64,000 nucleotides of DNA from Trogon surrucura (taxonomy: Eukaryota > Chordata > Aves > Trogoniformes > Trogonidae): assembly GCA_020746105.1 (NCBI GenBank), contig CM036631.1:13330558-13394557 (forward strand), given 5' to 3'. The position numbers and the translations under genes are program-made. Shown here one piece after another: positions 34,194-47,600 of this stretch. The notes below the pieces were generated by a model. It did no database searches. It was not told the origin of the DNA and was given only the letters and a program-made list of their open reading frames with translations. The stretch's first letter is position 1; each line of letters starts with the position of its first letter.

Positions 34194-36942
34194 GTGAGTA
34201 CACGGCATGTGCAAGAAACCACAGTGGTCGCCGTGTGATGGACTAGCCATGCCAGGTAGTCAGACCCTCAGACCCTTTAGTGTCACAGAAGAGTGGGCAG
34301 CTGAAACTACTAGTTTTTATTGTCATTCTTCTGGAGGCAAGTAGCTATTACACTCTTTTTAAACCTCTGTGTTTTAGCAGTACTTTCTCCTCCACCACCT
34401 CTCAAATACTTCATTTGAGCCTAACCCTCTAGAGTTTTGCTAGTGAGAGCGGAGGCTTTCAAGTCTAAAGTTCAGTAGTTTTGAAAAATCTCAACGTAAG
34501 AAATCTACTTTCTCTTTTTAAGTTTCTGATATTTTTCCAAATTTTATATTCAAAACAATTGATACTAAACTGCTTTCACAACTACTTTTAAATTAACGTT
34601 TTCAGTTGCACTTTGGATAGAGGGAGAAATAATAAAAGAGAAAAAAATATTCCTTTGTGGTAAACATTTGTTTTATAAAAGTAAACAAATAAAATATTCC
34701 TCAAGTACTTAGCCATCAGTATTTGAAGGCCTGTGGCAGCATCTGAAAGACAAAAAAGGAAATAATTGATTAGTGGAATTTGTTTGATCTGCTCAGGGAT
34801 CAAAGGGACAAATACTGTCTACAAGGATGAAAGGGTGGAGAACTGCTCTCCATACTGTCTTAGTTATCTGGTTATTCATATGCTCTTGCTATATGTTAGA
34901 GCTGCCTGTACCTGACCCTCTGTCATGCTTGAGGGAGGAAAAAAAAAAAAACCCACAAAAGGAGGTATACAGTGCTGCAGTTCTGAAAGGTTTCTTGTTA
35001 ATCAGACATGAAAAATGTAGTTTAAAGTCTGTAAGATGGAATACAGAATCTACTTTTCGGTTTGTAAGCAGTACAATTGTCTGTGATACAATGGTGGCTC
35101 TAATTTTTTTTTGAAAAAATAATACAAGTATTTAATTTCAAGCAAGGAATTAACCAAGGACCAAAACCGCCCAAGTGGCTGTTAGTCTGATATGTTAGTT
35201 ACACATCTAAATGCTGAATGACAAACATCGTGTGTGTTCTGCTTTAGTTCTGCTTATTTCTAACTTCTAGGCCAAAAAAAAAAAAAACCAAACCCACGAA
35301 AAAGCAGACTAAATTCTGAAGCATTGGAATATTATAAAGTACTGAAATTGAGTAAAAATAATTGTAGTAATAACATCATCTTACCACAAAAGGAATGTCT
35401 AGGATTTGGGTTTGGGATGCCCTAATATACCATCGAGAACTACACACCTGTTTTATACACTGTATGATGACACCATATTTATGTCTTCTGTCCTCTCTGT
35501 AGATATTAGTGTTTTGTTTTGGTATATTCTTGTAGAAGGCATATTCACTAACCGATGGATTTCAGAATCCTTTTTTGTTTTTCTTTTAAAGCAACTGATC
35601 CCTCAACTCTGAATTCCTAACGAAGTTTGCACCTATGTCATTGTTCCTACACTGCATTAGTATGAGTCCGTATAGTGAGTGGTGCTTTTACTATAACTTA
35701 ACTCTGTTTCCATTTACTTTAGAACTTAGTGGTTACTTTTTTCACTTGTAATACAAAAAAATGTGTAATTTAATTCACTGTTTAAATATGACAGATGTTT
35801 TTTTTAGCCACTCTTCCTGAAAATAAAAGTGTTTGTGAGGGATGCTTGAGGACTGACTGACTGGGCTCTGGAGGCCAACAGTGATCATACTTCTCTTTTT
35901 TATCGTGTGATGAGAAAAAAATAAAATCTGTATGTGGGTCCTTGTCATTCTCATCGGTCTTGTCCTTTAACATAAGGAGTTTCTAGTGCTGTTTAAACTG
36001 TATTTTTTACCATAGCACTGGTAAGAATTCAAACCAAAGCACGTAGCCATAGAAGCTTATACTATCAATCCTGACTTTACCAGATCTGCAGCCGTTTTCA
36101 GCCTGTGCTTGTCTCGAACTGTGAGCTCAAACACTTGAAATTGATGCCTAGTGTAGAAATATTCCTCTCCCACTTTCATGAAGAGGACAGTGAAGTTCCT
36201 AATGAACACTGGCCAAGCAGAGGCCCCTTGGTTGTTGCCTCAGGTCCCTTCCACCCCACGATCATGTCCCATTCCTACTACCTCAGTGCTGTTGGCTGTG
36301 AGGTAAAGGAACTCTCTGTCTGGCTGTTGTTATGGACTGAATTTCTACCTATTTCTACTAAAATTACTCTGGAAAATGGTCAGAAGAACCTGGGATGCAG
36401 TTCAGTAAGGATAAGAGCAAAGAACTACACTTAGGCAGGAATGATCAACTGTGAAATTACAAAAAAAAAGCTTCAAACATGTTGGAAGCTATTGGGAAGC
36501 AGAAGAGAAGCAACTGTCCTCCATGTACTGAAAACTCATGAGAGTCGTTTTTGTCCTTTGCTCTTGTCTCTTATTTGGGATACTGCCTCCCTCACCTTTG
36601 GCCTTCAAGTCTTGTCTTTTTTCAATACTTCTGACTAATTCCATTATAGTTCCAAGTTTACCCATGCTGTAATAAAGGCCATTACCAAGCAAGATGATTA
36701 CATTAGCCCTAGCATGACCATGATACCCATTTGTTTTAAAAATGGACATACTGCAATTCTTCCTTTTAAAAGTAACTAATTTCAAAGACATTCATTTTCA
36801 TTCTACAGCAGGGGTTGCTTTGTAACACATTATAGAAATCTAGCATTTTTGACAGTACCTCTATTTATTCCCGAACTGTTCATTTATCTGGTCATGTAAT
36901 GAAACAGTATTGGCCAGGTATAGAAGCCCAGGTTTGATGAGG

Positions 36943-37010
36943 GTTAGGGGTCTAATGGTGATGGTCCGATTTTGGTCAGTTAGGGATCTAATCGATGATG
37001 GTCGTATTTT
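36943..37010. repeat. imperfect ~36-bp tandem duplication
   Basis: GTTAGGGGTCTAATGGTGAT recurs 36 bases later as GTTAGGGATCTAATCGATGA, each followed by a similar GGTC..TTTT end. It looks like an old local duplication. Confidence 0.6.
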
Positions 37011-40000
37011 ACTACGATGCCCATCTTCTCTGTCAGAGTTTTCTTGTAGTTATCCCCAGTACTGAAACAGAGGTATCCTCTTTCGTCTCTGATAAAAGAT
37101 TTGAGGCTTTTTGAAAATATTTATTCCTTCTTATACAAATCCTTGACTGCTGAACCAAGAGCCAAAGAACTACTCTTGCCATGTGTTCTGCATGGGATCT
37201 GCTTATTCTGCACAGAAGCTGCCTGAACAGCTGTTTGATGCAGATTGCCAGATCGCCTCATAAAATTCCTTGGTAGCTGGAAATCAGAAATCCTAAATGA
37301 CCCTGGATCAGAACAGCCTTTGCAGATCTCATAAAAACTTTACCTAGTATTCCTGTGAAATTCAAATATTAATTATGATATAAAAGCAGCGTGATACACT
37401 TTAGTATATGCTGTGTTTTGATTGTCATCTATTTTTATGTTTTATTTTAATATTATCTTACTATGCAGACTCATGAAACCTGCCAAGCAGTAAGGCACAG
37501 TCTTTACCATTCTCTAATTAAGATCAAAAATAGAACACCTCATTTGAAGTGGAAGTTCATTCCTCGTAACTGAGCTCTAAACTATTTGTCATTGGTCAGC
37601 GAAAAAATGTAGCTGCTTTGTACTCTTGACCCTTCAGGAGTAGCTTGCTGCGTAAGTTGTTTATTCACTGAAAATATTTATGCAAGAGACAGGCGTAGAA
37701 TAGAGGCTGAACAGAAACTTTTTGATGGAATAAGGGTAAATCTCATTCTTTCTCTCAAGAACTTGTGAAGTAAGAAAAATTTCGATTTATTTCATCCTTA
37801 TAACCAATCTGCAGCTCTCTTTTGACACCTTCCCCTCTCATCTTTTCAACAGGCAAATACCATATACCACGTTAAGTATTTTTACCAAGGTCTTCACCCC
37901 TTGTTGGCAAGGTAAAGATGTTAAGCCTCTGCTGATACCCAGGAGAATATTTTGTTTTATCTAAAATTCACATACCTTCTACTGTAGCATGTTAGCCCCA
38001 CCCATAAAGTTTTAGGGTGTTTTTTTTTTAGTCCTCAAACAAACATCACAATGAGCTCTTTATTTCTGAGCCCTATGGAAATCTCACTAGGCTACACAGG
38101 AATTTGCCTTGAATTAGAGCTTCTAATAGAAATGTAAGAAGAGGTGCAGCCACCTTAAAGCATAACAGAAAATCAACAGTTTAACTGCCATATTTCTCAG
38201 TAACAGCCTCTTTTATTATGTCAAAAGACGATGTAAATCAGGCCACATCACCAGGAAAAGAAGGGAATTCCAGTGTTACTCTTAGAGTCAAACTTTTTCT
38301 CTGTAACTTTTTTCTGCTTTTCGGTTGGAGCTGTATCTTTTGGGAAGTATTTCCAAATTACCTGCTTGCATTTTTAATAGTAACCCTTTTTAAGTGATAT
38401 ACCAGTAATGATCATACTAAAATATGTATTTAAGTCAAATAATCTAGTACAGATTCAAAAATTAAATGAACCTTTCTCATGTAGTCATTTCAAATTTTGC
38501 GGCTGTTTAAAGGAGGAGAGAGGTCTTTGGAGAAAAATCAGTCCTTTCAGGGTGTGTGACTAATTTCATCCTAAGGAACACTGGACGTTGGTGAGAGCAT
38601 CCACAGCCTAGGAAGGCCTGTTTCTCCATTGACTGTAGAGACAGCCCAGACACCTTGGCTCAGCAATGGGCATGTGCAGTGTGGACATCTAAGCTTAGAT
38701 GAGATGAATCTAAGTTCTGCCAATAGTCTCACTGTTTTGTCTAGAGCTACTTGGACTAACCTTCCTTTATTTTTCTCAAGAGGTCTGTTTTCTGGTGCTG
38801 TGTGGTGAATGAATTTGGGGGAAAAGGTATACAGCAGGCAAGTGCTTTGATTGCTGTAAGACCAAATTACATGAAAGTACAATCAGTAGAGAAAATTTTG
38901 ATTATTGTGCTGAGTGCTACCTATAAAGAGAGGTGTTTAAGGTCCTTTGCATGGTACAACCCATGATGGGAATGCAAAGTAGTTTCATTTGCTCCTATAC
39001 TGTTCTTGTGCAGTGTTTGTGGGCAGACAGAAGTATGTGTTATGAGTCTTCATCCTCTACTGTAGGATTTTTAGTTTAAGTGTGGTAACCAGAAGGACAA
39101 TTTGGAATTAAGTCTGTCTCACCTACTGAATATGAGTTAGAGTGATCTGAATAGCTGAAACCATGTAAAATAATGTTTTAGTAAACTGTAATGACAATAC
39201 TGGGTTCTCAGTAATTCATCTATGAGTTAGTGACGCTAGAATCTACACACTGCAGTAGTCTGGCATTGCAGGTACACAGTGAGTGGTGGATCGGTACCAG
39301 ATTCATCGATCTGGATGTCTTAACATAAACCTCTATACCTAGAGACTTAAGGAATCAAATTCACTGGGCCTCTTGGTTGGTTGGTTTGTTTGTGTGTGCG
39401 TAGAACAGATGAAACAAACCAAAACCATTGGCAATTGAGAGACATGCAGTGGGAAAATCTTACAGTGAGTTTCTTTCACAAGCATCAGTTTCCAGAATAC
39501 TGCTTTTGAAAGCACTGCAGCTTTGCCACAGCTTTGAAAGCTCAGCTATGTCTGGCTCCTGAGTTGCGCACAGAACTACCTGCTTGCAGGTGCTTGGGAA
39601 GAAAAGTGTGGTGAACTTAGAGTCAAAAGGTATAAAAAGTAGGTTGATTAAAGATTGAAAGGTCTATTTCAATATTTTCAACAAAGTACATACTTGACTA
39701 TTACATATTAGGAAATCAAGAAGCTGCTTTGTAAACACTTTGTATCTCCTGTAATTTCTTTACTGGTAATGAATCTTTTCATATTGCTTAGTGCATTGCA
39801 CTGCTCAGGTGGCCTCAAGATGAGGTTCATTTCCTTGAAAGTATCTTCTTTTAAACCCGTGCAACTTCAATAATTTAGTTTTAAATAAAAGCTGTTTCTG
39901 GCTATCTATAAAGTACAAGACTGAGTAAGGTTTTCCTTGCATAGAACTTTTGTCATGTTAAACAATTAATGAAAAGCTAAAAATGCTTTTTCTTAGATTT

Positions 40001-41332
40001 TAAAACATTTTTAAAAATGAACTTAATAAAAATACACAGCTAAGGACACTTTAAAGCAAAGTGAGCACAACAGCTTAATTCTCAGATTTGATATTATTCT
40101 GAGAGTCTAAGGAAACCTCTAAGTGGGTATCAATTATATTTGCACCCATTTCCATTTGCTACCTTGCCATAGTTTTAATGTTTTAACATCCTAAGGTCTT
40201 TTCTACCTGCCTGCTAGTCTTCCAGCATTTTTTCCTGTCACTATTTGATGTCATCTGGCAGGGAACATAGGGAAATATTTCCATGTTTGTATAATTAAGC
40301 AAATAATGCACATATTCAGTGTTTGTATATTGATAGACATGGGAAAACTTGGACATAGATTATGCTGCATGAAACTTCTGAATTTTGATGTCATCGAACT
40401 TCTACCACATTGTAAAACCCAGAGAACTTTGATTGCCTAAGAAAGTACAGAGATGTCTCTCAAGAAAATTAGCAGCAACCTGATTTCCTTTGTTGTTGTA
40501 GATTGATTTTTATTTATGCATCACAGTCCAATTTTTAGTTCAAGCTTCCAGCTTTTATGGCTGTAATTCTATCTTATTTGTCCTGGCAATTTATTAGTAG
40601 TGTGAAATTGTGGACACAATTCTCTGCGGGTGAAAAATTGCACCTACTAAAGAGTAGGTTTGAGAATCAAGCTTCTATATTCATTGATTACTGTAGAGCA
40701 CGGGGTAGTATAATAGGTGAGAACGAACCATGGTTGTAAGGATCAAATCTATTGTAGGTACAAAAGCCTATTTTATGTACATTAAAGAGCCTTGATTATT
40801 TAAAGGCATTTCTGCTGTTGGTTATTTTACACAGGTTATTTACACTGTTGATTAAATTGCTTGCAAAGCAGTCAGATTTCCATACACAAGTAGTCTAACA
40901 GAAATATTATGCAGCCAGCAATTTGCCAGTTGTCTGTTGACAAAGACAGAGAGTAAGCCACTTACTACTGTTTTTATACAATGAATCATTTTTGTAAAAA
41001 TGGAGCAGTCTAATGAAAATTCAAATGTATTGCTTTTCCCGATTCAAACAGAAACCCAAGCACTCCATATACTCTGCAAATAAGCCTCATTTGCCACAGT
41101 GTAGCAGCTAACAAGCGATTTCACTTCTACATGCAGATTTTAAATAAAATTCTTCAAATTTAAACAGGTAGTTTCATTTTGCTTCCATAAACAGATACTT
41201 TCAAAATATTTAGATGTCTGTATATAATTCTGTTAAACTGTTTGTTCTAAAACGTCAATAGGTATCTGTGTTTGAGTTACCACCCGACGTCTTTCTTGTT
41301 GAAGGGGAAAACATAAAAAATAACCGAGATAG

Positions 41333-41638
41333 CTGCAGTCAGGAACAAAAAAGCAGTGCTGCTGGGGAGGAAGGTGTCTCAGAACTAGAAACAAGAATAT
41401 GACTGACCTTCCAGGCGGGTTCTGCCGCTCGGCATGCCGCAGTGCTTGCCAAGGTAAGGTCTGTATCTCTGTCCTTGAGGTGGCAGGCCAGCGTGACCCT
41501 GTCTGGGGTACACAAGCCAGTTTAAGAGGTGGCTACCTGTATCTACAGCCAGGACAGGCTGTGGCCTTCACAGGGGGCTGCTACAGCTGTCAGAGGGACA
41601 GTGACACAAACACGGACCACTGGAACAACCCACACTAA
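41333..41638 (+). other. unassigned open frame of about 100 codons, cysteine-rich
   Basis: The frame is open from 41333 and the first ATG is at 41399, giving 79 residues to a stop at 41638. The patch is noticeably more GC-rich than its surroundings. The predicted product has eight cysteines and ends with CYSCQRDSDTNTDHWNNPH. An AAG followed by GTAAGG within it (near 41454) resembles a splice donor. I recognise no protein family and no transposon, so it may be a chance frame or a piece of a non-coding exon. Confidence 0.15.
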
Positions 41639-44600
41639 AACTGACTTACTTTACAGGTTTATTTTTATTCAGGTCACATCTGAGGTTAATCGATCAATCT
41701 ATGTATATGTATAAGATGAAGTACATACGTATTTGTTTGTATTTTCATATAGGTACAAATAATTATAAATTTAAAAAGTTCTATGTTAGAAGATAAGCGC
41801 CATCTGCTCCTACAGAAATACTGAGAATGGGAAAGCCCTCTGCGTCTCTGGAAAGAGTTTAGGGCTGAGAAGATTTGTCTCGTATGTCTCATATAAAAAT
41901 TGCCCTGATAATTTTTTTTAGTAACATTACTGATTTGTAAGGCAATACTTTTTAGCCATTCCTAACATATCACTTGGCTGGAAGAATCTGTGGATCATCA
42001 TGAAAGTTAATTCTTTTATAAACCCTCAAAACTAATGTAAATCATCTGCCAGAAGAAAACGTTAACCATTTGTGTTTTGCAACAGCTTAGTAACAGCTCT
42101 CCGAACAGTGTTGGTTTCAGTGTGTCTGTGGCTTAGTTGCTTTGATCCTGTGGTAGCAACATTTCAGTAGAGTGTGTAGAAAAAAAAGTCTCTCATTTGT
42201 AGCTGCCTAAGAAATTCTTAATTTACTTTTTAATGAAGTTCATTACTTAAGACTTTGTATGATACAGTATTGCTGCAAGCTGGAACCTGACCCCACTTTG
42301 CCTTTTCTTTCTTCACATATTTGCTTTTATCGTGTCAGTTTTACTCAAGTGACACTGAAATATGGAGATTTTTCCAGTCTTCTTCTTTTTTTTTTTTTTT
42401 TTTTTTTTTTTCCAGAAGGAGCTTATCAGTTGCAAGGCCTAGATTGTGAATGCGAGCTTTGATGTTAACAGCCCCAGTGCCTTTCTTTTTTATTTGGGGC
42501 ATTAAGTTCAATTACATATTCAAAGTATCTGTTCAGTGCTTTTGCTGGAATTTTTCAATAATTAAAATAACTGAGCTTTTTTTAAGTACTCTTTTCTCAG
42601 TGTTTCAATCTTGATACAGATGTGACTCAGACCAAATCCTGTTCTGTCAATACCACAGATTTCAAATCTCTGTATTGGTTTTTTAAGAGATGGAAAAAGC
42701 CCAAATCATCAAAACCTTTCTAACTGAATGGCCAGATATAAGTTCAGATTTAAAAGCTGCATTTGTCCACTAAACCTTTTAAAAGGATTTTCGTGGTCTG
42801 TTCACAGAGTTCCCTTAACATGATAAGATAGCTTATTTTAAAAAGAAATTTCAAAGCAGATGGAAGAGCTGTGTGAGTCTGCAGATACTGTTTCCACTTC
42901 AAGCTTTCCAAGCAAACTCAAAGCCTAGCCAGTTTGCCTCCAAAGTCCCCAGTTGGGAAAATAGGATCTTGAAAAAATTACATCTCCTGTTGTTAGAGCC
43001 AGACCAGTTTTAACTTAGAAAATATTAGCAAGCTTCATTTAAACCCTTCAGGAGGATAAAAAGAACACAAGGAGTAAGGAGAAATAGTCACGGGAAAAAC
43101 GAAGAAACAGAAATGAAGAAATCGCCCTCCCACATATGGGTAGTGGTGCTTGTAGTACAGTCACCAGACTCTGAAACAAAGGATTTTCTGAAATTACTGT
43201 TGCTGTTGATGCTGGCAATGGGCTTCACCTTTATTTGCTCATATTTTTCCGTCCTGTACCATTACAAATCTTTTCCAACCTTTGCTACTTCTTCTAGACT
43301 TTTGAAAGTCACCACGTTTGTGGCTTTTGTGTATTATAAACCTTTTCAACCACATAGAATTTTAAAATGTGCTTAATTTTTACATGTCCCGGGCCAAGAT
43401 TCAAACAGCCACACTTCCACTAAATAGTACCATGTTCAGTAAATAGGGCTTTGGCAATTGGGGTAAGTTCTGTACTGTTGACAGGGTAGATGAGTCTGAC
43501 CATAAATGAACAGAGTTAGAACATGCGGAGAGGCTGAAAGATGCACGAGTTCAGACTGTACTGAGGGAAATTAGAGATGAGTCAGAAGTGGAACATTCCA
43601 CTGACACCCACTAGTCCCGGTTTCAATGAGTCAGTCAAAACGAGTACCTGACCATGAATTCCATGTTTCCTCTGGGTTTGGAAAAAGGTAAAATCCTACT
43701 GATGAGGTTTCACAAAGCCAAGCTCCTGACTTCTTTGGCTTATTTTCATGAAAAAAAATATAATGTGAAAACTGCTGTTGGGTCTAGCATAAGCAGGTGA
43801 ATATATGATTATAATTAAAGTCCGGAAGCCAGGCATGCAACACAAAACTGAAAGTATTTTGAAAACCTGAGATAACACATTCAACACCGTCTTTATTGAA
43901 CATCAGTGTTCTTGTCACTACAGAGTACGAGCTTTTCAGCTAATATGTCATGAATTAATCTCATGGCCCATTCTGTGGCATTGTGTGAGTCCTTTCCACG
44001 TCTTTAGAGTGATTGTTTTAAATTAGTTGTTGTTAGTTCTTAGAAGAATTTCATTTCTGCCCAAATCATTGGTTCTATATTTTGAGGGAGTATAGGGGGT
44101 TAAAATTTTCTTGGCAGGAGAGTACAAAGAAAGTGCTGTTTGGCTTTTATCCCAAGGATGTGCAGTGGCATCAACAGGGAAGGATGCGATGGCAACAGCT
44201 TTTAGGACATCAAAAGTGTCAGCATCAGAAACAACAACAGCATGAGCAGACTGTGCTGATGGTGCTTCTTTCTTGCTCTGCCATTAGAAAGTTGGCATGT
44301 GCCAACAGTTATCACAAAGTGGAATCCAAATTACCATAGTTATTTCCAATCTTAAGTTTCAGAAAAGAGTTGCCCAGTATTGACAGACACTGGAACACAT
44401 TTTTCTGGTTACTGGGTCAGAGCCTCAGCCGTCCTGGATCAGTGCAGCAGCAGTGGAATGACATCAGTGAATGCCAGCTAGAGAGCTGACCCCGTGCTGT
44501 ACGATGACCTACTCTGCTGCCCTCCAAAGACACAAACGAGATGCTCTTCAAGGCACAATCAGAGACTAGCATGGTAACAGCTAAAGAGTCAAATATCGTT

Positions 44601-47600
44601 CTATGCCTTAAATATAATGCTCCAAGCTGTGAAAGGCAAAGAGGGAAAGTTAAGCAGGTGGCTAGTACCTTCTAGGATGAGAGCTAAAACAGAGAGTGAA
44701 TATCCTCTTCCTGTGGCAAGTTTTGTGTAAAAAAAAATTATAATGATCTTGGTTGTCATTTTGCTTGAAAAGAAAATCCCTAAAATCTTGGGAAGGATGG
44801 ATGCATTTAAATAATAATTTTTATTTGCTCAGCATTGCTGAAGAATCTTGAGAAAATTGTCTATCTGTTCTATCAATGATTTTGCAAAAAAAATTAATGC
44901 CATTGTTTTGCTATTTTGACAAGTTTGATTAAACGTTTTTCACCAGTCATCTTACACACTTTTATGACTACCCTTAACCTGCAGGATGCTTAAGTAAATA
45001 CATACAGAGACAACCAAAATACTGTAGTTTAACTAGGTATCTCATAGTATACGGCATAATTTAGCTTGTAGCAAAGAAAATCCAGGTAAATTGTTTTAGT
45101 TCTTTAGCTCTTAGTCAATGCATGGTAGGCAGAAACACTACATCTCTGAGCCTCGTGTGTTTTTGCATGTAGTGAAATTACTTCTGTGATTAGACTGATT
45201 CTTTTCAATGATCTGCATAAACCATGGAGGAAGTCATTGCACAAAACTCTTCATATATATTTAGTTTCCTCAGGCAGTCAGCTGTGTATGTTGATAACTC
45301 GGCCCCATTTAAACCAGTGGAACTTAAACCAGCACTACAAAAAATTTCGGGAGTAGGAAGATTTGCAGTTCTGTGATGGCACTGCTCAGATAAGAAATTT
45401 CTTACTAATGAAGATCTTTTTCCATTACGAGGATTGTATTCTTTGTAACAGACCTAAAAGTCTAAGATTCTTGTCACAGGTGGAGGATGAAATAATAAAG
45501 TAGCTAAAATCAGTATCCTATTCGGTGACAGGTCTGCTTGTTCTAAAGTGGCTTTTGCAGTAACTTGTAGTGTAGTCAGGAATTGTAGATAAAGTTTTCA
45601 GATCAACAGGCTAATGTGACACCCTCAGATACCTGCGGAGTCCAAAATATTTTTAGAATCCCTTCAAATGTCGTTGGAATCATACACTTTGTATGGCTAA
45701 CAGAAATTTTTCTGACACCATGAACTTCTTTGATAAAATATATCTGTAGCATTTCTAAAACCTTTCAGCATGTATCAATTTTGGATCAGAACTAATAAGT
45801 GAAAATACAGTTAATTGGCAATATTTGTGACAAATTCTTACTACCGGAGTCTTGGTCCTTGGATATTTGTTTTGTCTTCTTCACGTATGCCCATGTGCAG
45901 CATGAGCACACAGGCACTGGAAGTTCAGGTATTACCTGCGTAAGATACGCTCTTGGCCTGCTGGTGAACGCAGTCAGTACTGTATTTTTTTCTCCCAGCT
46001 TTTGTCCCTTCAAATAGAGGGGGGAAAAACAAAAATCCCTGCACTGAAAGTGTTGGCGTGCCTGTTTGTGATCCTGTTTTCTCAAATACCTGTAAGATTA
46101 ATAGAGTAGTAAGTAGGTGCTAAGTAAATCTTTTATGTGGGCTGGTTGGCTCCCATTTTAAGCCAGTTGTAATTTAAAAATTTAAGCATATCTGAATCTT
46201 TATGCAAAGGCTGGCTGCAAAGCTGTCGTCATGAGTGTGTTTGTATTATTCAGTGCCCCTCCAATCTCACCTATTTGTAACTCAGAAAAGAGAAAGGAGA
46301 TATAATAAGCCCTAGGCTTATGTTCAAGTCTGTTCCCAACAAGTCTTTCAGTATTTACAAGAAAATGAGAGAATAATAGAGGATTAAAACAAAGGCAGAT
46401 TGTAGTGCAGCAACACATCTCAATAACCTTGCTCTTTCAGCACAGGTTCAGTACAAAGGGCTCCCTTCCTCTCGCCCAGATGAATCAGCCTTTCACATGG
46501 GTTTGGAGAGTGGGAAGGGGGCAGGGCAGTTAGCACACAACAACAGCAGGAAAAACATAAAAAGATCCTATTCATAAGCAGTAGTGATGGGAGGGAGTGA
46601 GACTTCAGTGTTCAACGGGGTTTTGGTTCAGCATTCAAGAGAAAACTCGAACCACATCCAGACATAACGTAACCTGGGCACTTCTTTGGAACAGCACTAA
46701 GTTGATGCAGAAACTGAAGTCACTCGTTACTGCTGCAATTATAGCAGATTTAACTCAAGAGATTATATATTTGGCTAGTCTTTATATAACCTCATCAGCT
46801 AACTTCTTTTTTTTCTGTTATTTCCACAAGGAATACTCTACATGCAGACAGTACTGCTTAGAAAAAAAGTAAGGAGATCATGCCTGGCTGACCTTTTTCT
46901 TACCTACTCTAAAGACACAAGAATTTGACGCAAATATCACATTTGCACTAACCAAATCAACAGTAAATGCTCTGTGAAGTGGATTGAATGTGGTTTTGTA
47001 GCTGAATACAGCTTTCTTTGAGTTTCTTTTGGGGGCAGATTGCCTTTGGCTAGACTGAGCACAAGTCTTGATGTTTACCAGGGTATTTTGTGTTTCTGAA
47101 CTTCCCTCTGAAGACAGTGTCTAGTCTGTCCACTTCTAAGAAAACAGAAAATAAAAAAACCCCAGGACACACTACATTAAAGCCATGAATGTAGCCCACC
47201 TCTGAAACAGAGAAAAGTTTGCATGGACTTGGCTGCTGCAATAGCCTTTCTGGTATATTTGGAATACGAATCTGAGTTTAACAAGATAACTATTTTACTT
47301 CCTCAAAAAATGGGTAATAACACAAACGTCTCTAAAACCATTTTAGCCTGGAAACTGACCTTAGAGACAGTGATTCTTTGTGATTACATACTCGCTATGT
47401 TGCACCGACTCCTGTAGTACTGCATCAGAAGTGACGTTCAAGAACTGGAGTATCAGGAACGTACACGCTGAGCAGCGTCCCTCTGGGTAGTTCTGACCCC
47501 AACTGGTGTTGGTCTGTCCAGACTGTCAGCACTTCTGGTTATCTTTCAGATCAAAAAAGGGGCACACAGAAGGGTCAAACACTGAATGAAGAAAAGCACC

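Larger units (their letters stand above)
33079..41332. other. AT-rich unique DNA with two weak exon candidates
   Basis: About 8.3 kb. The exon candidates at 33571-33629 and 34141-34193 are listed separately. An imperfect ~36-bp duplication lies at 36943-37010. Other open frames of up to 109 codons (36105-36434, for example) have no recognisable family. No transposon could be named. Confidence 0.45.

Noticed and set aside
36105-36434. 109-codon plus-strand frame
   Set aside because: No recognisable domain and no clear flanking splice sites; probably chance.
46831-46867. Micro-exon between TTTCCACAAG and GTAAGG
   Set aside because: The donor lies in an A-run, the segment is under 40 nt and encodes nothing recognisable.
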